This document shows, one piece after another, positions 1 to 8,629 of a stretch of 34,175 bases of DNA (within the stretch, counting starts at the first letter, position 1; every line of letters starts with the position of its first letter). A program made the translations under genes and the position numbers. The notes under the pieces were generated by a model. It saw only the letters and a program-made list of their open reading frames with translations, was not told the origin of the DNA and did not search any database. The DNA comes from Armatimonadota bacterium (GTDB lineage: Bacteria > Armatimonadota > Fervidibacteria > Fervidibacterales > Thermosaccharophagaceae). Where the stretch lies: NCBI GenBank assembly GCA_025062195.1, contig JANXAS010000035.1, forward strand, positions 1 through 34,175, in the 5' to 3' direction.

Positions 1-1
1 A

Positions 2-538
2 TTTGAAGCGTTTAAGTGGGTGCGTCAGCGTGAGGAATTGCTCAGTGACATCTCGGAAATGCTTGAGACACCGCCCGACAGGTTGAGAGAGAGCATATCG
101 GCATTGCTTGAAGAGAGGCGCAACCTGCAAAAGCGCATTGAACAGCTTGAAGCAAGGGCTGCAGCTAAGCATGTTGATGAGTTGCTCAAAGAAGCAATTA
201 CAGTTAGCGGTGTGAGGCTCGTAGCTAAGAGCATCCCCAACATGTCAATAGCAGCGCTTGGACAACTCGCCGATGCTTTGGTTGCAAGGCTACCATCTGG
301 GGTTGCTGTGCTTGCGAGTGTCGTTGGCGGGCGCGTGCTATTTGTGGCAAAGGTGAGCCCGGAGGCGAAGGCTCGCGGCGTGCATGCCGGAGAATTGCTC
401 CGCGAAGTTGCGAGCGTGACTGGTGGCGGCGGTGGTGGGCGAGCCGACTTTGCACAGGCTGGCGGAAAAGACCCAACCAAGTTGGACGAAGCCCTCGCTA
501 AGGCTAAGGAAGTAGTTGAAATGCAGGTGAAAGGGTAA
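2..538 (+). CDS. alaS: Alanyl-tRNA synthetase, C-terminal part (5' end outside window)
   Basis: AlaRS charges tRNA(Ala) with alanine in the cytoplasm. Only the last ~178 codons are present; the frame is open from base 2, so the GTG at 20 is an internal codon and not the start. The visible part is a coiled-coil segment (roughly residues 15-60 of the fragment) followed by the DHHA1/C-Ala domain, with the typical VSPEAKARGVHAGELLREV stretch, a run of six glycines followed by RADFAQAGG, and a terminal helix ending in VVEMQVKG. This glycine-rich 'GGGGRADFAQAGG' block is characteristic of AlaRS. It ends with TAA at 536-538. The catalytic and editing domains lie upstream of the window. Confidence 0.95.
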   Translation, partial: FEAFKWVRQREELLSDISEMLETPPDRLRESISALLEERRNLQKRIEQLEARAAAKHVDELLKEAITVSGVRLVAKSIPNMSIAALGQLADALVARLPSGVAVLASVVGGRVLFVAKVSPEAKARGVHAGELLREVASVTGGGGGGRADFAQAGGKDPTKLDEALAKAKEVVEMQVKG

Positions 539-1058
539 CACCCACCCGATATTAACTTGTCTCACATTGATTGAGTGAATCCGATGGCATTGATGGCATT
601 CTGAGAATCTCAACGAATGAACGAATGGTGATACCGCATCCATTTTAAGGGCATGCCTACTTGTGCTCCGAATTTAGGCTGGACGCCCAGCTGGGGAGAG
701 CCTCTCGCAGTCGGACAAGCGAGGTTTGGTGAGGGGTCAAATTCCACTCCCGAGACATCCTCATCATCACCAAATGCTGCAATTAAAATTTTGGCGAGAA
801 AGTTATGAACGGTTGGCTCGCACAGGTTACCGGCGATTAAACAGCATCGCTCTTCACTTCAAAGTTTGTTGGTTCGTAGTAAGGCACGAAGTGTAACACC
901 GTAGCCGCTAAAGAAGCTGCAAAGCGCGCCGAGGGAGTCGTTGAGTTTGTGATGGGGTTGCTATGGAAATTGGAAAACTAAGGGCAAATAATTTGCGTGT
1001 GCTACAAGTTTGAGTTCAAGCTTGCGCTATTGTTTTGGGTGAATGGAGGTGAATGCTC
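539..1058. other. Intergenic region with half-palindrome and small hairpins
   Basis: This 520-base gap holds no convincing gene. Around 688-724 there are two short GC-rich hairpins (GCTGG pairing with CCAGC, then GAGAG pairing with CTCTC), followed by a G-rich stretch. At 848-891 there is a solo half-copy of the palindromic repeat family seen throughout the right part of the window: a TIR-like CTCTTCACTTCAAAGTTTG followed by TTCGTAGTAAGGCACGAAG, without the partner arm. No clear promoter for the downstream oxidoreductase was found. Confidence 0.4.
848..891 (+). repeat. Solo half-copy of palindromic repeat family A
   Basis: The outer terminal sequence and the first arm (TTCGTAGTAAGGCACGAAG at 873-891) match the ends of the complete family A elements at 17.3, 21.6, 26.9, 27.2 and 28.5 kb. 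The matching second arm is missing, so this is a decayed copy. It links the repeat-poor left part of the window to the same genome as the repeat-rich right part. Confidence 0.6.
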
Positions 1059-2150
1059 ATGCGCAAGGTTAAAGTCGGTATTGTAGGGGCGTGCGGCTTT
1101 ATGGGTCAGACGACGCACATTCACGCTTTTACCTCATTGGTTAACGACTGCGAAGTTGTTGCTGTAGTTGGCAGCCGAGAGAAGTTACTAAACACTGTGG
1201 CTGACAGGTTCGGCATAAGGAAGCGCTATAGAAGCGTTGAAGAACTTTGCAACGACGGCGATATTGAAGCTGCCGTCGTCACCTTACCACCTGAATGGAA
1301 TTTGCCAATAGCTTCAAAGCTGCTCTCTTCGGGCAAGCATGTGATGTGCGAAAAACCTTTAGCTCTCTCGGTTGAGAGCGCAAGTAATATTGTGAAGGTC
1401 GCCAAAGAGCATAAGCGCTTGCTCATGGTGGCATACATGAAGCGTTACGACCCCGGCGTTCAAATGGCGTTAGAGTTGGCTCGCCAATGGGAAGCGAGTG
1501 GCGAGATGGGCTCTCTACTATACGCTCGTGCACATTGCTTCATTGGCGGAAAATGGACAGCGGGGAGGGAGCTGCTCGCGCCGGTTTTGCGAACCGATGA
1601 GCCATATGGCGCCATGCCCGAAAGAGATCCAGGTCCAAAGTGGCTTTCGGATGAACTGCGCAAAAACCTGTATGGGCACGGCAACCTTTATTATCACTTC
1701 CTTCATGTGCACTGCCATAACATCAACCTGATGCGCGCTTTCTTGGGTGACGATTGTAGCATTGTCGGCGTCAACTTGAGGCATAGGGTGCGCTTAGTCA
1801 TGTTTGAGTTTTCAAAAGTGCCAACCATCCTTGAGGTTGGCGGTCCAATAAAACATCACGGGTTTGACGAACACCTCACACTCTACTTTGAGAAAGGCTT
1901 CATGCAAATTGAAACGCCACCGCCATTGCTTGCTCAAGTGCCCGCCAAAGTTACGGTGCATTATGGTGAGCGCAGTGAAACTGTGCAGGTGCACGCCGAT
2001 TGGGATTGGTCGTTTAGAAGGCAAGCGCTGCACTTCATTGAGTGCATACGGGACGGAAAGCAACCTTTGACCAGCGGAGAAGACGCAACGAGGGACATAG
2101 AAGTTGTTGAGGATATATTCAAAGCGCACGCTGCTTCAGTAAATGAATGA
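1059..2150 (+). CDS. Gfo/Idh/MocA family NAD(P)-dependent oxidoreductase
   Basis: The protein (363 aa) belongs to the Gfo/Idh/MocA family, cytoplasmic enzymes that oxidise or reduce a sugar or cyclitol hydroxyl with NAD(P). The N-terminal Rossmann fold shows VGIVGACGFMG (residues ~5-15). The family's catalytic EKP motif is in MCEKPLALS (~residues 94-102). The C-terminal alpha/beta domain carries the YYHFLHVHCHNINLMRAF helix at the place where the family has its active-site histidine. Two in-frame ATGs exist, 1053 and 1059. GGAGGTG at 1045-1051 is 7 bases from 1059 but only 1 base from 1053, so I chose 1059. A sugar isomerase/epimerase follows on the same strand after ~180 bases, a common pairing in sugar or inositol catabolism. 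The substrate cannot be read from sequence. Confidence 0.9.
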   Translation: MRKVKVGIVGACGFMGQTTHIHAFTSLVNDCEVVAVVGSREKLLNTVADRFGIRKRYRSVEELCNDGDIEAAVVTLPPEWNLPIASKLLSSGKHVMCEKPLALSVESASNIVKVAKEHKRLLMVAYMKRYDPGVQMALELARQWEASGEMGSLLYARAHCFIGGKWTAGRELLAPVLRTDEPYGAMPERDPGPKWLSDELRKNLYGHGNLYYHFLHVHCHNINLMRAFLGDDCSIVGVNLRHRVRLVMFEFSKVPTILEVGGPIKHHGFDEHLTLYFEKGFMQIETPPPLLAQVPAKVTVHYGERSETVQVHADWDWSFRRQALHFIECIRDGKQPLTSGEDATRDIEVVEDIFKAHAASVNE

Positions 2151-2333
2151 CACCAGCAGTTGATGAGTATGCTTTGAGCGCGAAACGCCGCGCACATTTA
2201 TTGGGTTGGTAGTAGCGTTGCAGTCAAACTATTCTGCACAGCTCTGCTTGCTCAAAAGCCTATCAGCTTGCGTTGAAGCTCAAGGCGCCGTTAAAAGTTT
2301 CCTCAACACGAAATGGGAAGAGGGGTGAGCACA

Positions 2334-3122
2334 ATGAAGCTTTCATGCCAAGAGGGGCTTGTTAAAGGTGCATCGGTTGAAGAGAAGATGGAAAAGTTAG
2401 CCCAATGGGGATATGAAGGGATTGAGTTCTGGGGCAGCGGGCTTAAGGAGCGCTCCGAGGAGATAAAACGAGCAGCCGAGCGCACTGGGATCAAGGTGAG
2501 CACAATTTGTGCTGGCTACCGCGGCACACCTCTTGACTCAGATCCGCAAGCTCGCAAAATAGCTGTGCAGGATATCAAGGAATTGCTTTCGGTTGCTGCG
2601 GACATCGGTGCAGTGGGACTCATATTCGTTCCTATATTCGGTCCCCCGAGGATACCCGACTTGTCACCATACAAGAGCGCCATTGAGCTTGAGTGCGAGT
2701 TGCTCCTTTGTTTGCTTGACGAGATCGGGAGGCATGCTGAAAGCGTTGGCGCTTATCTGCTTATAGAACCATTGAACCGTTACGAGACACACTTCATCAA
2801 CAGGCTTGAGCAAGCTGTTGAGATTTGCGAACGGGTTGGCAATCCATATGTGCGCATCATGGCTGACTTCTTCCACATGAACATCGAGGAAGCGGACATA
2901 GCTGCAAGCATAAAGGCATACGGCAAATGGATTTACCATGTCCATTTAGCTGATAGCAATAGGTTGCTCCCGGGCTATGGACATACCGATTTCAAAAGCG
3001 GCTTTGCAGCCTTGAAGGAAACTGGCTTTGACAAATACATGGCACTTGAGTGCGGCATCCCAGGTGACTCAGATGAACTGCTGCCAAAGACAGCTGCATA
3101 TTTGAAGGAGTGCATGGGATAG
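2334..3122 (+). CDS. Sugar phosphate isomerase/epimerase (xylose isomerase-like TIM barrel)
   Basis: The 262-aa protein has the AP-endonuclease-2/xylose-isomerase-like TIM-barrel fold (IolE/IolI/hydroxypyruvate-isomerase type). These cytoplasmic enzymes isomerise or epimerise sugars and keto-inositols at a divalent metal. Expected metal-site signatures are present: IEFWG near the N-terminus, LLIEPLNRYETHFIN (metal Glu) in the middle, MADFFHMNIEE, IYHVHLADSNRLLPGYGHTDF and a C-terminal ALECG (last metal Glu). An upstream in-frame ATG at 2313 exists, but AGGGGTGA (2321-2328) lies just before ATG 2334 and inside the longer version, so 2334 is preferred. With the preceding Gfo/Idh enzyme it probably forms a small sugar-catabolic unit. 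The exact substrate is unknown. Confidence 0.88.
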   Translation: MKLSCQEGLVKGASVEEKMEKLAQWGYEGIEFWGSGLKERSEEIKRAAERTGIKVSTICAGYRGTPLDSDPQARKIAVQDIKELLSVAADIGAVGLIFVPIFGPPRIPDLSPYKSAIELECELLLCLLDEIGRHAESVGAYLLIEPLNRYETHFINRLEQAVEICERVGNPYVRIMADFFHMNIEEADIAASIKAYGKWIYHVHLADSNRLLPGYGHTDFKSGFAALKETGFDKYMALECGIPGDSDELLPKTAAYLKECMG

Positions 3123-3200
3123 AAATTGATAGCGCATCAGGAAATGCACCATCAAGGTGTTACCGAAAACAAATTGGAAGTAGACACTGCCCTAATGTAA

Positions 3201-3421
3201 CGGTTTCTTGAGGACACACAAGCAAAGCAATTTGACCCTTCAGGTTCATAACAAACGGCAGACTATATCGTCTGCTTATTCCAAGCGGCAGTGTGTCCTC
3301 GTGGTATAAGCTAAAGCACTTTACCGCTCCACCGTATTGGGAAGAATACCCCCTCCTGCCCGACCCCAACAACCTCGCCCATATTCTACTGAAGGAAGTT
3401 TCCATGAGCCACCAAAGATGA
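3201..3421 (+). pseudogene. Possible decayed 3' gene fragment (unrecognised)
   Basis: Between the isomerase and the convergent prepilin gene, one plus-strand frame (3236-3421, stop TGA 3419-3421) reads as ordinary protein: RFITNGRLYRLLIPSGS, then an aromatic and proline-rich stretch, ending LLKEVSMSHQR. The preceding bases 3201-3247 read coherently in a different frame (RFLEDTQAKQFDPSG), as if one frameshift separates the two. There is no start codon or ribosome binding site for it. I read this as the remnant of the C-terminus of an unknown gene. Chance open reading is possible over so short a stretch. Confidence 0.3.
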
Positions 3422-3429
3422 AAAGCCAA

Positions 3430-4158
3430 CTATGGTGTTAAGCCACGCCTCAACTCATCAAATGCTACTTCTAACTTGAACCACTTTACATGACCATCAT
3501 AAAAAGCAGCGTTTAGACCATCCGTATGGCGACCAGGTAGGCGACCTCTCTGCCCCGCATCCTCGGCTCGGAAGAAGTAATGATTGACATCGGCAATGGT
3601 GTAGGCTCTACCGGGGTAGATTATTATTGTTTCGTGCCGAACGCCATCTCCAAAGAGGAATTCATTTATCCCATAGGCAAGTTGCTGCGCAAGACATGAA
3701 GCACGAGGATGATTCGCTGGGTAAGTTCCATGCCCTGTGGGCAGACTCGGGCATACAAACAGCTGTTCATTCTTCACATAAGGGTAAAGCTGCTCAACTA
3801 TGCAGTAGTTTACTGTGGCACCCCATGGACGATACGGTAGGAACTGGTCATAGTCGTTCACATACATTGCTATCCCTGTGGCTATTTGTTTGAGATTGCT
3901 TTGGCAACTTGAACTCCTCGCCTTCTCCCTTGCCCTTGCAAACACTGGGAACAGTATGGCTGCCAAGATGGCGATTATGGCAATCACCACCAGCAGCTCT
4001 ATCAGTGTGAAACTGACCAACCTACGCTTCCTTACAGCAAATATTTTCTTGGCACACATCTGCTCATCAACCTCCTTTTTGATTTGAGCACCAACGCCCA
4101 TTGTCATTTTCTTACATAGCGCACAAATATACCCAAACGCCCATGTGCTTTGCGCCAT
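3430..4158 (-). CDS. Prepilin-type N-terminal domain protein with H-X9-DG C-terminal motif
   Basis: This is a type IV pilin/type II secretion pseudopilin-like surface protein of the class abundant in Planctomycetes and Armatimonadota. The hydrophobic prepilin helix [20 protein letters not shown] is followed by [12 protein letters not shown] and the [22 protein letters not shown] segment. The C-terminus has the signature [12 protein letters not shown], exactly H-X9-DG. The residue before the prepilin Phe is Ser (LVS/FTLIEL), not the usual Gly. Two in-frame starts each have a good Shine-Dalgarno. ATG 4158 has AGGAGGTGA six bases upstream (242 aa, ~49-residue leader). ATG 4059 has AAGGAGG eleven bases upstream (209 aa, a more normal 16-residue leader). 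I give the longer form because of spacing; the shorter is biologically as likely. Confidence 0.87.
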   Translation of the reverse strand: MAQSTWAFGYICALCKKMTMGVGAQIKKEVDEQMCAKKIFAVRKRRLVSFTLIELLVVIAIIAILAAILFPVFARAREKARSSSCQSNLKQIATGIAMYVNDYDQFLPYRPWGATVNYCIVEQLYPYVKNEQLFVCPSLPTGHGTYPANHPRASCLAQQLAYGINEFLFGDGVRHETIIIYPGRAYTIADVNHYFFRAEDAGQRGRLPGRHTDGLNAAFYDGHVKWFKLEVAFDELRRGLTP

Positions 4159-4883
4159 CCATCACCTCCTTTGTTCTTTGGAAGTGACGCATAGCAAACA
4201 GCACAACAAGTATGGGCAGCCTCAGTCACCAATTGCTCCAGCTTGCTTCTTCCTATTCAGCGTTAATGTCCCTCCTACATAAACTATCGTCATTTAGTGT
4301 AGCGAAAAGCGAAGCAATTGTAAACCCAACATTGTATGACAGGCGAAAGGATTGCAGCGAGTCAAAAACGAATACAACGCTACTGCATCATCCATTTCTG
4401 ATTTTCATTTATTGAGCTTGGGTCGTAAATGCTTCTCAATGCTTACATCTGAGCATCTGTGATAACTACTGCTATTGCCAGTCCAACAAATTCCGGTAAC
4501 ACTGGTAGTCGCTGATAACTTCAGAGAGCGCTTCTCCTTCATGATTTTCAGGTCAGGTTGAGTATGAACGCATAGAATGTGCCCTAAGTAATTCAGGCAG
4601 GCTTCGCTTGCCCACACTTTGTAACATCGTTCTTTGATGTGTTTCCTTTGATAAGGCAAAATCCAACTCATGCAATGTCGTGGCTTGCTCGCAATGGTCG
4701 TTTTAAACTTCCTCGTCAACAAGGGATGATACAACATTGTGAGAGTTGTTGCTCGCGCTCCGAAAGGCAGTCATGTTACTCTGATTTAGGCGAGATGTCA
4801 CTCGCTGTTCGGATCGCATTTGAGGGCTTCTTTAGCGGGATGCGCATATTGCCACCGGTGGTATGAATATGGCTCATCAATAT
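4159..4883. other. Intergenic region, possible decayed minus-strand coding remnants
   Basis: This 725-base gap separates the prepilin gene from the HD-GYP gene (both minus strand). It contains a likely promoter near 4310. The longest open frame (minus, 4405-4737) has unnatural composition. Short pieces of other minus-strand frames in the same stretch look more protein-like, for example one ending SDYQCYRNLLDWQ followed by TAG. They do not join into one gene. I read the area as non-coding, perhaps containing an old degraded gene. Confidence 0.3.
4296..4324 (-). promoter_or_regulatory. Putative sigma-70 type promoter for the prepilin gene
   Basis: On the minus strand, TTTACA (4324-4319) and TACACT (4301-4296) are separated by exactly 17 bases, close to the TTGACA/TATAAT consensus. 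The site lies about 140 bases upstream of ATG 4158. It is judged by eye only. Confidence 0.35.
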
Positions 4884-6284
4884 TCATCGTTCATTGACAG
4901 TGAAGGCACTCATGTTTGAATAGACCAACTGAACAAAAGAGGATGCAAGTGTTGGGTCAAACTGCTTCCCGGCTTCCGATAGCACTCTCCTCAACGCCTC
5001 ATCAATTGGCAGCGCTGGGCGATATGCCCTATCAGATGTCATTGCGTGAAAGGCATCAACTATCGCGACAATCCTTGCAAGTAGTGGTATCTCCTCGCCT
5101 CTTAAGCCGTTAGGATAGCCCTTTCCATCCCAACGCTCATGGTGGTGAAGCACAATTGGGATAACATCCCAGGGCAATGAAACATGCGAAAGTATCTCGG
5201 CGCCCTTTGAGGGGTGAAGCTTCACCAATTCATATTCTTCGGGAGTCAGCGGCTGTGGCTTTCGCAGCACTTCGTCTGGGACGGCTATCTTGCCCAGGTC
5301 ATGCATCAATCCGCCAATGTGCAGTGTGTCAATTTGCGCTGATTGAAGGTTGAGCCACTTGCCAAATAGGACAGCCCACTGAGTCACCCATTTTGAATGA
5401 TGCCTTGTGTATGGGTCCTTTGCATCAACAGCCTCAGCGAGTGCTGCTACAGTCTCAATGAACAAGTTCGTCAAGCGCTCGTGCAACACAACATTGCGAA
5501 ACATGAGCGAAAATAGCGCCCCACTAATTGAAGCTGCCTCATAATCGTCGTGTGAGAATGCACCATTGCCCTTCGTGAGCACAAGTATTCCGAGCAATTG
5601 GTTCTCGGAGCGGAGCGGTATAAGCATGACATCGTATGGCAGTTGACGACCAAATTGCAGTAACCTAAACCTATCGCTATCATCACGCCTAACTATGAGC
5701 GGCTCAGAACGGTTGAGGAAGATACGCCACGCAGAATCGCTTATGTTTCCGTAGCGTATCTCATTAGCTATGGCTGGCATTCCATCCTCAACACGCAATG
5801 AGAAGGCGTCATCTTCAACATCGTAGGAGAGGATGACGCACTCGCTTGCATTTGTGAGCTGCCTTATGTGGCGTAATGAAGCCTTCAAATCGCCCTCAGA
5901 GTATGCTTGAGTTTGGAAGCGCTTAAGCAAGTTGACTACTTGCCCAAGCCTCATCTCAAGCTTTGACCTCATTTGATGCTCCCCTTGCAGTTTAGAAACA
6001 AGTTGGCAAATGCCCTCCCCAAGCACGCTCAATTCATCAGCCCGCAGGCGCTCAATCGCTTTTGTTTCGCCACGAATGCAATCCGATAGCGCTTGACTGA
6101 GTGCGCCAATGCGCCTTTTGAAAGCGTCCACAATGTATGTGCTTAGCAAGGCAGCCGTTAGTATGCCAACAAGCACGCCAACGCCGATTGAGGTGGCAAC
6201 TGAGGTTGAGAAAACATGCGAGGCAGTAACAGATATTCCCACACATACCATCGCACCAATAAAGCAGCTGACGAACAGACGCAT
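4884..6284 (-). CDS. Membrane-anchored GAF / HD-GYP domain phosphodiesterase
   Basis: HD-GYP proteins hydrolyse the second messenger cyclic di-GMP. This 466-aa protein has two N-terminal membrane helices (~4-23 and ~30-50), a HAMP-like helical segment, a GAF-type sensor domain (~115-255) and a C-terminal HD-GYP domain. The HD-GYP core is intact: LMHDLGKIAVPDEVLRK (HD pair), KLHPSKGAEIL, LHHHERWDGKGYP (HHExxDGxGYP) and IVDAFHAMTSDRAYR. A catalytically active enzyme is therefore expected. A TTG at 6299 could extend it by five residues, but AGGGGA lies six bases before ATG 6284, so 6284 is preferred. It follows metG on the same strand after ~200 bases. The nearby prepilin gene makes a c-di-GMP/surface-appendage link conceivable but unproven. 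Confidence 0.92.
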   Translation of the reverse strand: MRLFVSCFIGAMVCVGISVTASHVFSTSVATSIGVGVLVGILTAALLSTYIVDAFKRRIGALSQALSDCIRGETKAIERLRADELSVLGEGICQLVSKLQGEHQMRSKLEMRLGQVVNLLKRFQTQAYSEGDLKASLRHIRQLTNASECVILSYDVEDDAFSLRVEDGMPAIANEIRYGNISDSAWRIFLNRSEPLIVRRDDSDRFRLLQFGRQLPYDVMLIPLRSENQLLGILVLTKGNGAFSHDDYEAASISGALFSLMFRNVVLHERLTNLFIETVAALAEAVDAKDPYTRHHSKWVTQWAVLFGKWLNLQSAQIDTLHIGGLMHDLGKIAVPDEVLRKPQPLTPEEYELVKLHPSKGAEILSHVSLPWDVIPIVLHHHERWDGKGYPNGLRGEEIPLLARIVAIVDAFHAMTSDRAYRPALPIDEALRRVLSEAGKQFDPTLASSFVQLVYSNMSAFTVNER

Positions 6285-6488
6285 GCCAAATCCCCTCAAA
6301 GTTCATTCAGGAGCGGATAATAAAACCTCCCTCTATTTTAGGCACAGCCACTCATGAGAGCATAAGACGCCCACAATAAATTTTTGCTGCCCGAAGATAG
6401 AGCTTGAGAACTCATCAGACTGCAATTTGAAGCCCACAGCATAGCCTGGCAAAGGAACTCACCAAATAAAATTTGAAGTGAAGGGCGC

Positions 6489-8480
6489 TCAACTTATCTT
6501 TGTCCCCGGTGGGACTTCCCTGTCAAGGGTGACAAGCGCAAGCGGTTTATCCTCACCAGCTGCCAGTATCATACCTTGCGATATTACGCCGCGAATCTTT
6601 GCCGGAGTTAGATTTGCAACGAGCACGAGCGTTTTACCGATCAATTCTTCGGGCGCAAACTCTTGAGCGATGCCCGCCACCACAGTTCGCCTCTCGGTCC
6701 CCATGTCTACTTCAAGCTTGAGCAACTTATCTGCGCCTTGGATCTGTTCCGCATGGACAACTTTGACCGCCCTCAAATCCAACCTCTTGAATTCATCAAT
6801 GGTTATGTATTGTGCGCCCATTGTTGTTTCACCTTCACAAGCAGCCTTTCTCACTTCACCTTCTTGAGCACTTTGTGATGCGCCTGCATGCACGATTTCG
6901 CCCTTAGGAAACAGCACCTGCGGTTCGCTTGTGCTCAACCCATCGGGCAATTTATCAAACCGAAGGATGTGCTCCCATCGCCAACCATCAAACAAATGGC
7001 ATGCACCCATTTGGCGCGCAATTTCAAAAGCAGTTGATGGCATGAATGGGGACAGCATTATAGCGAGCGATGAGAGCACATCCAAAAGTTCTCTTAACAC
7101 ATCCTGCAACTCCTGTCGCCGTCCCTCTTTTGAGAGCTGCCATGGCGCTCTGCGCTCAATGAATCTGTTTGACGAGCGGACTACTTCCCATATTGCCGAA
7201 AGTGCTTGTGAGAATTCATACCCATCCATAGCTTGAGTTATCGTGGGCACCAACTCGCTTAGCAACCCTCTAAGCTCACCGCAAGCATCACTTAGCGGTG
7301 GAACCTTGCCACCTATGAAGCGGCGAACCATTACGAGCACCCTTTGAACGAGGTTGCCAAGGTCGTTAGCCAAGTCGCTGTTAAACCTCGCATACAAGTT
7401 TGCGCGCTGGAAGTCACCATCAAGTCCGAAGGAGACCTCGCGAAAGAGGAAGTAGCGTATAGCATCAACTGCCCTGTCAAATGTGCATCCGGTCCGTGAG
7501 ACTATCTCATTTGCGAGGCTCACTGGCTCAATCACATTCCCTTTTGACTTGGACATCTTCTCACCCTCAATGTTCCAGAAGCCGTGCCCAAAAACACACC
7601 TTGGAAGTTCAAGCCCAGCAGCAATAAGCATTGCCGGCCACATCGTGCAATGAAAACGCGTGTAAATGTCCTTCCCAACAAGATGCAAGTCAGCTGGCCA
7701 ATAGCGATTGAACTTCTCAACATCTTCTGGCTCGTCGCTCCCATAGCCTATGCCGCTAAGATAGTTTACGAGCGCATCAAACCATACATAGACGACCATG
7801 TGCCCTTCAGATTCAGGATGGCTAATTGGAAACGGTATGCCCCACTTTGAAACCCTCGTTATAGCCACATCTTTCAATCCGGAGCGGACGAATGAGATAA
7901 CCTCATGCCCTCTAAAGTCGGGCGCGAGGAATTCGGGATGCTCTTCGTAGAAGCGAAGCAGCTTCTCCGAGAACGAGCTCAGACGAAAATAAAATGCGGG
8001 CTCGCGCACTAATTGAACTTGCCTTCCGCACTCGGGACATTTGCCATCAACGATTTCCTCGTCAGTGTAGAATGTCTCCTCAAACACGCAATACCAACCC
8101 TCGTAGTAACTTGGATAGATCACATCAGGGCTATGGCGCGTTATCTGCTCTATGAACTTGACTACTGCCATTCTGTGTCTTTGCTGCGTCGTCCTGATGA
8201 AATCGTCATAGGAGATGTTGAAAGCCTTCCACACATCTTGAAATTGCTGTGCAAGCTCATCAACAAACTCCTGTGGGTGTTTGCCGTGCTCTTGAGCAGC
8301 TCTTGCAACTTTGATAGCATTTTCATCGGTGCCGGTGAGGAAAAACACATCCTCGCCGAGAAGCCTGTGGTAGCGCGCGATTATGTCAGCAGCGATTGTG
8401 CAATATGCGGTGCCTATGTGAGGCACATCGTTCACATAATAGATTGGTGTCGTGATGTAAAACTTGCGCCTCACACGCAT
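6489..8480 (-). CDS. metG: Methionyl-tRNA synthetase with C-terminal tRNA-binding domain
   Basis: MetRS charges initiator and elongator tRNA(Met) with methionine. The protein (663 aa from ATG 8480) is the long bacterial form. Class I signatures are present: the HIGH-type motif in VPHIGTAYCTIAADII near residue 20, the CPECGR zinc-knuckle half in the connective domain, WFDALVNYLSG, and GEKMSKSKGNVI (KMSKS loop). After the anticodon-binding helical domain and a short linker comes an EMAP-II/Trbp111-like tRNA-binding domain (RLDLRAVKVVHAEQIQGADKLLK ... GIAQEF ... NLTPAKIRGVISQGM), which promotes dimerisation and tRNA binding. An upstream GTG at 8507 would add nine residues; the GAGAAG/AAGG purines fit ATG 8480 slightly better. 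It follows aspS after ~150 bases on the same strand. Confidence 0.96.
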   Translation of the reverse strand: MRVRRKFYITTPIYYVNDVPHIGTAYCTIAADIIARYHRLLGEDVFFLTGTDENAIKVARAAQEHGKHPQEFVDELAQQFQDVWKAFNISYDDFIRTTQQRHRMAVVKFIEQITRHSPDVIYPSYYEGWYCVFEETFYTDEEIVDGKCPECGRQVQLVREPAFYFRLSSFSEKLLRFYEEHPEFLAPDFRGHEVISFVRSGLKDVAITRVSKWGIPFPISHPESEGHMVVYVWFDALVNYLSGIGYGSDEPEDVEKFNRYWPADLHLVGKDIYTRFHCTMWPAMLIAAGLELPRCVFGHGFWNIEGEKMSKSKGNVIEPVSLANEIVSRTGCTFDRAVDAIRYFLFREVSFGLDGDFQRANLYARFNSDLANDLGNLVQRVLVMVRRFIGGKVPPLSDACGELRGLLSELVPTITQAMDGYEFSQALSAIWEVVRSSNRFIERRAPWQLSKEGRRQELQDVLRELLDVLSSLAIMLSPFMPSTAFEIARQMGACHLFDGWRWEHILRFDKLPDGLSTSEPQVLFPKGEIVHAGASQSAQEGEVRKAACEGETTMGAQYITIDEFKRLDLRAVKVVHAEQIQGADKLLKLEVDMGTERRTVVAGIAQEFAPEELIGKTLVLVANLTPAKIRGVISQGMILAAGEDKPLALVTLDREVPPGTKIS

Positions 8481-8629
8481 CACCTTCTTCTCACTGTAGC
8501 GTTGCACTTATGCGTCACTGTATGAACCCATTTCAATTGAATTGCTCAGACAACGGATTCCCAATGAGTTAACGGTGCGTCTAAAGACGCGCACTTTAAA
8601 GCCGCCGTCCGATTTTCCGCTCACATTGC
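8481..8629. other. aspS-metG intergenic spacer with short hairpin
   Basis: The spacer contains an inverted repeat near 8575-8594 (GTGCGTC pairing with GACGCGCAC around TAAA). No T-run follows on the minus strand, so it does not look like a strong intrinsic terminator; metG may be co-transcribed with hisS-aspS. Confidence 0.25.

Noticed and set aside
679-735. Structured small RNA after alaS
   Set aside because: Only two short hairpins are visible and there is no promoter or terminator; too weak to call.
3160-3429. 89-codon minus-strand ORF downstream of the prepilin gene
   Set aside because: Composition is unnatural and it has no ribosome binding site; the plus-strand frame in the same stretch looks more like protein.
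4405-4737. 110-codon minus-strand ORF in the gap before the HD-GYP gene
   Set aside because: Unusual Cys/His/Tyr-rich composition and no start signal; at best a degraded remnant.
8013-8525. 170-codon plus-strand ORF opposite metG
   Set aside because: It is a shadow of the metG reading frame, which has complete class I synthetase motifs.
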